Source: Oscillospiraceae bacterium (lineage in GTDB: Bacteria; Bacillota; Clostridia; Oscillospirales; Ruminococcaceae). Taken from it: 19,799 nucleotides of DNA. The position numbers and the translations under genes were made by a program. The DNA is taken from assembly GCA_016297675.1 (NCBI GenBank), contig JAEDGE010000019.1:1-19799 (forward strand), given 5' to 3'. The notes below the pieces were generated by a model. That model saw only the letters and a program-made list of their open reading frames with translations. It was not told the origin of the DNA and did not search any database. This document shows positions 1 to 4,899 of the stretch, piece after piece (positions within the stretch are counted from its first letter, which is position 1; each line of letters begins with the position of its first letter).

Positions 1-90
1 CAGACAGCGTAGCGATTCTGCCGGACGGTTCAGATAAGCTTTCCCAAAGAAATCTGAAAATTGATTTCCGTGAAATCATTCTATGCAATA

Positions 91-119
91 TTGACAAAAA
101 ATTCAAAATGGATTATAAT
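91..119 (+). promoter_or_regulatory. Consensus sigma-A promoter of the dockerin protein gene
   Basis: TTGACA at 91-96 and TATAAT at 114-119 are separated by exactly 17 bp, matching the vegetative consensus perfectly. Transcription would begin near 126, leaving a leader of about 25 nt before the ATG at 150. The spacer carries TTCAAAATGGAT (102-113), which is nearly identical to motifs at the lysis-cassette promoter (2681-2720). Confidence 0.8.
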
Positions 120-149
120 AAAAATAACATTTTTTATGAGGTGACTGCC

Positions 150-2621
150 ATGAAACAAAAAAATCTTTTTTCTTTTCTTCTGACTGCTTTGTTCTGCTTG
201 ACGATGCTGCCCTTCTCGGCAGCAGCAGACACAACTGCTCCCACAGAAGCCACGGAACCTATACCTATAGAAAATACACTGGTAGACGCTGGCATTAACT
301 ACACCGAAACGGTGGAAACTATTTCTAATCCCGGTGCAGGATACACTACAACAGACTGGTATTTTTGTGCACCCAATGATACCAAAGTACATAACAAATC
401 CGGAAATTTAGTGCTGATGTTTATCGACATCGGACAGTTTTCCTCCGGTGTCAATGGTATAACAGACGATAACGGCAATTATACAGAGGGAACAGACTAT
501 GACTTAGATGACTTATTTTTCCAGAACGTCCGTGCAACATTTGAAAACTGCCGGAAAAATGGCTCTACCATTGCTGTGCGATTCCGCTATGATTCCAATG
601 GCAAAGAAAATCCGGAACCGGCTACCTTTGAACAGGTACTGCACCACATTCAACAAATCAAAGAAAATGGTCTATTGGAAGATTACAAGGACATCCTGAT
701 GTTTGTCGAAACCGGATTTGTTGGAAAATGGGGCGAACAGCATGGTGGAAAGTACACCTCTCTGGACTACAAAGTGCAACTGGTAAATGCCATGTTGGAC
801 TGTGTACCGAAAGAAATTCCCATTACTGTTCGCACACCAAACATCTTTGCAGCATGGGCAGGCATTACCACGGCAGAAATGGCAGATTATGTAGCAGAAC
901 CAAACAGTGATGCTGCAAGAATAGGTCTATACAATGACGGTTATATGGGTTCAGACACCGATCTTGGCACCTACTCCAATCGTGCAGCAGAAACAGCATG
1001 GATGCAACTACAGATGCAGAACACCTATTATGGCGGTGAATTTTCCGGTAACTTGGACTGGGCACAAAAATATGATACCTATCTTCCGGAAAACGCAATT
1101 CCAGAAATGTACCGTACACATTTAAGTTACATCAACTCCAATATCTATTCTCTATACAAGGATTACACCTTTGGTGAAGCGTACGATGTTGAAAATGTAG
1201 ACAATTCCGCTTACTACGGACAGACTGTATTTCAATTCATTCGTGACCATCTCGGTTATCGGTTTGTCATTCGAGATGCAAAAATTTCGGAAACGGTGGA
1301 AGCCGGTAAACAACTACAATGTGAGATCTCCATTGAAAATACTGGTTTTGCCAATCCCATCCGCCCACTAAAAGCAGAAGTATTGTTGGAAAAAGGCGGC
1401 AATTACATTCAAACTGAGGTGGATTTAGATCCAACTCAATGGTACTCCTGTACCACAACAGAAATTCCGCTGACATTGCAGCTGCCGGGTGATCTGGAAG
1501 CAGGAGAATGGCATGTTTATCTGCGACTCTCCATTGGTAATCAGGGAATTGATGAAAGTGCAATGCGTACTGTTCGCTTTGCAAACGCAAATATTTGGAA
1601 TGCTATGTTAGGAGCAAACCAGATTGGCTCCGTCACAATTACAGAAACGACTGAACCAAGTCAACTTACACAACACAACTTCTATGAAATAACCGAACAG
1701 GAAATATCCATTGCAGACGGCACACCACTCTCCTATCGTCAGTCTATTTTAGCAGATGGGCAGCGTTCCAGCAATACCGAATGGACAGAAGAGACACAAT
1801 ATGATGCAACAGAAACTACCGCTCTATATATCACAAATGATGATCAGTATCTATATGTTATGGCAGAAATGCCAATGGAAACGGTTGTTGCTCCAGTTTA
1901 TAACCTACAAGTTACCCACGCAGATACCAACGAGAGGTACTGGATGTACTATGCATCGAACGGATATGTTTATTTCAACCATGATTCTTATGCTGGAACT
2001 GTTTGCAAATATGTCGGAAATTGTGTGGAATTCAAGGTGCCGTTTTCCGTTCTGGATTTGGAATCAGGAACCGAATTGTCTAGCATTCGTGTCTTTATTC
2101 AGGACAGTTCTGTCAGCGGTTGGTTAACTGTTGCAGATATGGTTGCAGACCGTTCCTATGTGGTAACAGATACCTTTCCCACATACAATGCAACTCGTTC
2201 TGTCATGCTGAAAAAGGGAGAAGATTTTTCTCTCACTGCTTATTGCACATTGCCAGATGCAGTCTATCAATGGTATCATGATGATATCGAAATTCCAGCA
2301 GCAACGAGTGCAACCTACTGTATTTCATCGGCAGATGCTGCTGCAATCGGCGAGTATACCGTAACCATTACCATTCCATCCGGTATTCAGAAAACGCTCT
2401 CCATCTGCCGTGTCACGGATGTCTGGTCAGATAAACGAATGGGAGATGTCAATGCAGATGGAAACGTGAACTTGTTGGATGTGGTACTACTGCAAAAATA
2501 TCTGCTGCGGAAAACAGATGGTGCAGAAATTGCAGCAGAACTTGCAAACTGTTACGAAGATGAAAAAATTGATATTTTTGATTTGATGATACTCAAAAAA
2601 ATACTAATAGAAAATAATTAG
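150..2621 (+). CDS. Secreted DUF4874/DUF4832 protein with C-terminal type I dockerin
   Basis: The ATG at 150 is preferred over the in-frame ATG at 108: an AGGTG ribosome-binding site lies just upstream, the 108 codon lies inside the promoter, and translation from 150 begins directly with a signal peptide (KQK, then a hydrophobic stretch, with likely cleavage around SAAA-D at residue 26). The product is 823 residues. After a short Thr/Pro/Glu linker come a DUF4874-like region (about 36-200, with NPGAGY and GFVGKWGEQHGG) and a DUF4832-like region (about 210-495). A beta-rich segment and an Ig-like segment (about 660-755) follow. The last 60 residues are a dockerin: the first calcium loop is canonical (D766, N768, D770, G771, N774, D777), while the second (800-811) lacks the Gly and the first Asp. 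Dockerins bind cohesins on a scaffoldin, so the protein is probably cellulosome- or surface-attached. The catalytic or binding role of DUF4832 proteins is not established; a glycan-related role is inference. Confidence 0.85.
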   Translation: MKQKNLFSFLLTALFCLTMLPFSAAADTTAPTEATEPIPIENTLVDAGINYTETVETISNPGAGYTTTDWYFCAPNDTKVHNKSGNLVLMFIDIGQFSSGVNGITDDNGNYTEGTDYDLDDLFFQNVRATFENCRKNGSTIAVRFRYDSNGKENPEPATFEQVLHHIQQIKENGLLEDYKDILMFVETGFVGKWGEQHGGKYTSLDYKVQLVNAMLDCVPKEIPITVRTPNIFAAWAGITTAEMADYVAEPNSDAARIGLYNDGYMGSDTDLGTYSNRAAETAWMQLQMQNTYYGGEFSGNLDWAQKYDTYLPENAIPEMYRTHLSYINSNIYSLYKDYTFGEAYDVENVDNSAYYGQTVFQFIRDHLGYRFVIRDAKISETVEAGKQLQCEISIENTGFANPIRPLKAEVLLEKGGNYIQTEVDLDPTQWYSCTTTEIPLTLQLPGDLEAGEWHVYLRLSIGNQGIDESAMRTVRFANANIWNAMLGANQIGSVTITETTEPSQLTQHNFYEITEQEISIADGTPLSYRQSILADGQRSSNTEWTEETQYDATETTALYITNDDQYLYVMAEMPMETVVAPVYNLQVTHADTNERYWMYYASNGYVYFNHDSYAGTVCKYVGNCVEFKVPFSVLDLESGTELSSIRVFIQDSSVSGWLTVADMVADRSYVVTDTFPTYNATRSVMLKKGEDFSLTAYCTLPDAVYQWYHDDIEIPAATSATYCISSADAAAIGEYTVTITIPSGIQKTLSICRVTDVWSDKRMGDVNADGNVNLLDVVLLQKYLLRKTDGAEIAAELANCYEDEKIDIFDLMILKKILIENN

Positions 2622-2639
2622 TAGTCAAATTCTTTTTAT

Positions 2640-2682
2640 AATGGGCGAATTGCTGTATGCAGTCCGCCCATTTTTATTTTTT
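2640..2682 (+). terminator. Rho-independent terminator after the dockerin gene
   Basis: The 8-bp perfect arms AATGGGCG (2640-2647) and CGCCCATT (2665-2672) are followed by a T-rich tract through 2682. It lies 19 bp after the stop codon, so it should end the dockerin-gene transcript before the next promoter. Confidence 0.8.
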
Positions 2683-2720
2683 CAAAATGAGTTGACAAAA
2701 TTTCAAAATGGGTGTATTAT
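2681..2720 (+). promoter_or_regulatory. Promoter with tandem operator-like repeats before the lysis cassette
   Basis: TTGACA (2692-2697) and TATTAT (2715-2720) are 17 bp apart, giving a near-consensus sigma-A promoter. TTCAAAATGAGT (2681-2692) and TTCAAAATGGGT (2702-2713) form a direct repeat with a 21-bp period, about two helical turns, one copy ending in the -35 box and one filling the spacer. That layout suits a dimeric regulator. Transcription would begin near 2727 and give a leader of about 275 nt before the holin start. The promoter call is well supported; the operator role is inference. Confidence 0.65.
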
Positions 2721-2761
2721 AGAAATAGAGGGGATTGCTGAAGAGGGGCGGCAAAACACTC

Positions 2762-2788
2762 TTTTTTCGGAACGCTTTTCCGAAAAAA
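2762..2788. other. Perfect hairpin with U/A base in the cassette leader
   Basis: TTTTTTCGGAA (2762-2772) and TTCCGAAAAAA (2778-2788) are perfect 11-bp arms around a 5-nt loop. On either strand the T run is on the 5' side of the stem, so it does not read as a standard intrinsic terminator. It sits between the cassette promoter and repeat copy 1, so it would be transcribed as part of the leader. Function unknown. Confidence 0.5.
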
Positions 2789-2802
2789 AGGATACATTAC
2801 AA

Positions 2803-2969
2803 TATACTGTCCTCTATTGCAACAACGATGTTGTTTGCAATGCCGCCAAAAGTGGCTGCAAAGCCATAGGCTTTGCGAAGGCAGTATGAACGGCGGCTCT
2901 TGGTGCAGAGCCACCACCGGCAATCCATTGCCGGTATTGCAAAATCGTAGATTTTGCAATAGAGCCTTA
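2803..2969 (+). repeat. Multi-hairpin interspersed repeat, copy 1
   Basis: About 167 bp aligning end to end with 3714-3882, with roughly a dozen differences by hand alignment. It has the same two-module design. The first module is bounded by ATACTGTCC near the left end and a matching GGCAGTAT that now has a wobble and a mismatch; the second by GGCTCT and AGAGCC. Several inner stems are degraded relative to copy 2: a one-base bulge in the first hairpin, a G-U pair in the GCCGC stem and a shortened GGTG hairpin. The GCAAAGCC, ACCGGCAAT and TATTGCAAAATC hairpins remain perfect. It lies between the 2692-2720 promoter and the holin, ending about 15 nt before the holin ribosome-binding site. Short open frames across it on both strands look spurious. 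Confidence 0.85.
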
Positions 2970-3002
2970 TAAGGGCACATTTTGGAAAGGAGAAAAGACG
3001 AC

Positions 3003-3476
3003 GTGCGAGAAACAATCTGCACCGTACTGGGTGCAGTGGGCGGCATCCTTGCAGCTGTGTTCGGCGGCTGGAATGCAATGCTCACCACTTTAATTTTGTT
3101 TATGAGTATGGATTACGTTACGGGACTAATGGTATCCGGTATTTTTCGACGGTCGCCCAAAACCGAAACGGGTGGTTTACAATCAAAAATTGGATGGAAA
3201 GGACTTGTGAAAAAAGTAGTTATTCTACTCTTAGTCATGGCAGCAGCTCGTATTGATCTAATATTAGATACCACCTATATCCGGAACGCTGTCTGCATTG
3301 GTTTTGCCTGTAACGAATTGATTTCCATTTTAGAGAACGCTGGACTAATGGGAATTCCGCTTCCGGCAGCATTGAAAAATGCAGTAGATTTATTACAGAA
3401 AAAAAGTAATTCCGAACAATCTGCAAAAGAAAAGGAGCATACAGATGATGACAATACAGACCTACCCAAGCAATGA
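3003..3476 (+). CDS. Phage-type holin (toxin secretion/phage lysis holin family)
   Basis: A 157-residue membrane protein of the phage_holin_4 type (Pfam PF05105-like). The GTG at 3003 is chosen because GGAAAGGAG ends 10 nt before it; the TTG at 2982 lies ahead of that site. The N-terminal half has two hydrophobic segments (about 4-22 and 26-44) containing the family-typical MDYVTGL. A basic SKIGWKGLVKK stretch, a further hydrophobic segment (VVILLLVMAA) and a polar Lys/Glu/Asp-rich tail follow. Holins of this family make inner-membrane holes that let a co-encoded endolysin reach the peptidoglycan. Here the 3' end overlaps the M15 peptidase start by 32 bp, fitting translational coupling in a lysis cassette. 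No other phage genes are in view, so a prophage remnant or a domesticated cassette are both possible. Confidence 0.85.
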   Translation: MRETICTVLGAVGGILAAVFGGWNAMLTTLILFMSMDYVTGLMVSGIFRRSPKTETGGLQSKIGWKGLVKKVVILLLVMAAARIDLILDTTYIRNAVCIGFACNELISILENAGLMGIPLPAALKNAVDLLQKKSNSEQSAKEKEHTDDDNTDLPKQ

Positions 3477-3801
3477 CAACACGCAATTGTCACCACACTT
3501 CTGTTCTTCTGAATTTGCCTGCCCATGCGGCAAGGCACACACATTTCAAATTGCTGATGCGTTAATTGCAAAGCTGGAACAATTATATGATAGTCTGAAA
3601 TGCAGCAAAATCATCATTACAAGCGGATACCGCTGCCCTGCGCATGACAAAATCGTAGGCGGTACCGGCAAAGGACAGCATACAATGGGCACGGCTGCGG
3701 ATATCATCTGTTATATACTGTCCTTTATTGCAAACAACGGTGTTGTTTGCAGTGCCGCTAAAAGCGGCTGCAAAGCCATCGGCTTTGCGAGGACAGTATG
3801 A
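3445..3801 (+). CDS. Truncated N-terminal part of an M15-family peptidase (endolysin fragment)
   Basis: The ATG at 3445 follows AAAGGAG (3431-3437) with a 7-nt gap, inside the end of the holin gene. Residues 15-87 resemble M15_3 D-Ala-D-Ala or L-Ala-D-Glu type peptidases (SPHFxSxEFACPCG, TSGYRCPAHD, GQHTMGTAAD). H79 and D86 are the first two expected zinc ligands. After Cys89-Tyr90 the frame enters repeat copy 2, reads 28 unrelated residues and stops at 3799-3801. The third zinc ligand (the His of KTHLDV, codon 3988-3990) is stranded downstream, so this product should be inactive. It is best read as the 5' part of a disrupted gene whose remainder is at 3883-4095. Confidence 0.8.
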   Translation: MMTIQTYPSNDNTQLSPHFCSSEFACPCGKAHTFQIADALIAKLEQLYDSLKCSKIIITSGYRCPAHDKIVGGTGKGQHTMGTAADIICYILSFIANNGVVCSAAKSGCKAIGFARTV

Positions 3802-3882
3802 ACGGCGGCTCTTGGTGGCAAAGCCACCACCGGCAATGCATTGCCGGTATTGCAAAATCGTAGATTTTGCAATAGAGCTTAG
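3714..3882 (+). repeat. Multi-hairpin interspersed repeat, copy 2, inserted in the endolysin gene
   Basis: This copy interrupts the M15 peptidase at a TATA site: TATA occurs at 3712-3715 and again at 3883-3886, so the target duplication is TA or TATA (the ends make this ambiguous). The net insertion is 171 bp. Module 1 is closed by ATACTGTCC (3715-3723) pairing with GGACAGTAT (3791-3799) and contains hairpins at 3729-3751, 3754-3768 and 3770-3788. Module 2 is closed by GCTCT (3808-3812) and AGAGC (3874-3878) and contains hairpins at 3813-3829, 3829-3848 and 3848-3874; neighbouring stems share terminal bases. Nearly all stems are perfect. There is no transposase, so if mobile it would depend on one in trans, like a MITE; this is inference. 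Confidence 0.88.
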
Positions 3883-4095
3883 TATAACTGCAATAAAGAA
3901 ATCATCAGCAGCAAGCTTGTTTCCTGTGCAGCACAGGACATTGGATTTACTGGTATTGCCAATATCGATGCACAATATGACAAGACCCATTTAGATGTAA
4001 GAACATCCGATCAATGGTATGGAAATGAAATTTATGGGAACAGCACGATTACTGATGATTTCTATCACTATTACAATTTACAAGGAGAGGACTAT
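3883..4095 (+). pseudogene. Severed C-terminal part of the M15 peptidase
   Basis: The segment has no stop codon and reads YNCNKEIISSKLVSCAAQDI, followed by GFTGIANIDAQYDKTHLDVR. This is the usual end of M15A-like peptidases, with the last zinc-ligand His in THLDV (3988-3990) and a WYGNE motif after it. It is in the same frame as 3445-3711; removing 171 bp restores a continuous peptidase. It has no ribosome-binding site or start of its own at its upstream end. The frame continues into the GH25 ORF at 4096 without a stop, implying that the ancestral gene encoded M15 and GH25 in one frame. Confidence 0.8.
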
Positions 4096-4818
4096 ATGCA
4101 AGAAAAAGCCTATGGTATTGATGTATCTTATGCACAAGGTAAAATTGATTGGGAAAAAGTGAAAATATCCGGCAAAGTTGAATTTGCTATCTTGCGTGCC
4201 GGCTATGGACGAGAATACAGTCAGATAGACGAACAGTTTGAACGGAACTATAGCGAATGCAAACGGTTGGGAATTCCAATTGGTGTGTACTGGTACAGTT
4301 ATGCAACCACTGCTGCGGAAGCAAAACGAGAAGCACAGGTTTGTTTGAACACCATTCAAGGCAAACAATTGGAATATCCGGTCGCCTTTGATATTGAGGA
4401 AAGAGACAGCCTGCAAAACGCAGATGCACTGTGCAAAGCATTCTGTGATGCCATTGAAGCTGCCGGATATTATGCAGCAATCTATACGTTTAAGTCAGCA
4501 TTGGAATATCATCTGAGCGATAGTATCAAATCTCGATATGATATTTTTCTTTCCCACATTGGTGTAAGCAAAACAAACTATACGGGTGCATATGGTTTAT
4601 GGCAGTACAGCTGGACAGGAAATATCAGCGGGATCAATGGAGATGTGGATTTGGACTGTGCATATCGAGATTATCCGAAAATCATCCAACAGGCTGGACT
4701 GAACGGATTCCAACAGACAAATACAACAAATGAGACAACCAATTCCAATGACGAAGAAGAAACCCCATTAGAACAGATTTTACAACATGTAAAATCCATT
4801 GACGAAAAGCTGTCATAA
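4096..4818 (+). CDS. GH25-family lysozyme (endolysin muramidase domain)
   Basis: A 240-residue GH25 muramidase, which cleaves the beta-1,4 bond between N-acetylmuramic acid and N-acetylglucosamine in peptidoglycan. GIDVS (D9) lies on the first strand, and FDIEE carries the catalytic Asp/Glu pair (D99, E101). GVYWYSYA and LWQYS are typical family strands, and GDVDLD ends the domain near residue 190. A Thr/Asn/Glu-rich linker and a short helix (PLEQILQHVKSIDEKLS) follow, with no recognised wall-binding repeats. There is no signal peptide, consistent with release through the holin. AAGGAG (4082-4087) precedes the ATG by 8 nt, so it can be translated independently. Upstream the same frame is open through the severed peptidase half. 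Confidence 0.9.
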   Translation: MQEKAYGIDVSYAQGKIDWEKVKISGKVEFAILRAGYGREYSQIDEQFERNYSECKRLGIPIGVYWYSYATTAAEAKREAQVCLNTIQGKQLEYPVAFDIEERDSLQNADALCKAFCDAIEAAGYYAAIYTFKSALEYHLSDSIKSRYDIFLSHIGVSKTNYTGAYGLWQYSWTGNISGINGDVDLDCAYRDYPKIIQQAGLNGFQQTNTTNETTNSNDEEETPLEQILQHVKSIDEKLS

Positions 4819-4821
4819 ACA

Positions 4822-4882
4822 CTGCTTTTTCTCATGTAAAAAGCAGCCCAACGGAGCTATAAACACTCCGTTGGGCTGCTTT
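4822..4882. terminator. Bidirectional terminator between converging genes
   Basis: Perfect 17-bp arms at 4840-4856 and 4866-4882 (core GCAGCCCAACGGAG) enclose a 9-nt loop. On the - strand the stem is followed by a T run, ending the Clp ATPase transcript. On the + strand it ends the lysozyme transcript. A second, mutually exclusive hairpin, CTGCTTTTT (4822-4830) with AAAAAGCAG (4838-4846), shares the left arm. Confidence 0.85.
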
Positions 4883-4899
4883 CGCTTCATTTTGATTTT

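Noticed and set aside
2762..2788. Intrinsic terminator
   Set aside because: The T run is on the 5' side of the stem on both strands, so it lacks the downstream U tract needed for termination.
2641..2889. + strand open frame of 82 codons
   Set aside because: Its start lies in the terminator stem, it runs through the promoter, and its C-terminal part is repeat sequence.
2717..3088. - strand open frames across repeat copy 1
   Set aside because: They are composed mostly of the repeat and have a near-duplicate at copy 2; palindromic DNA explains the open frames better than a gene.
3714..3882. Possible tRNA or CRISPR array
   Set aside because: The branched fold resembles cloverleafs, but there is no acceptor/CCA layout or T-arm consensus. 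There are only two non-tandem copies, with no spacers.
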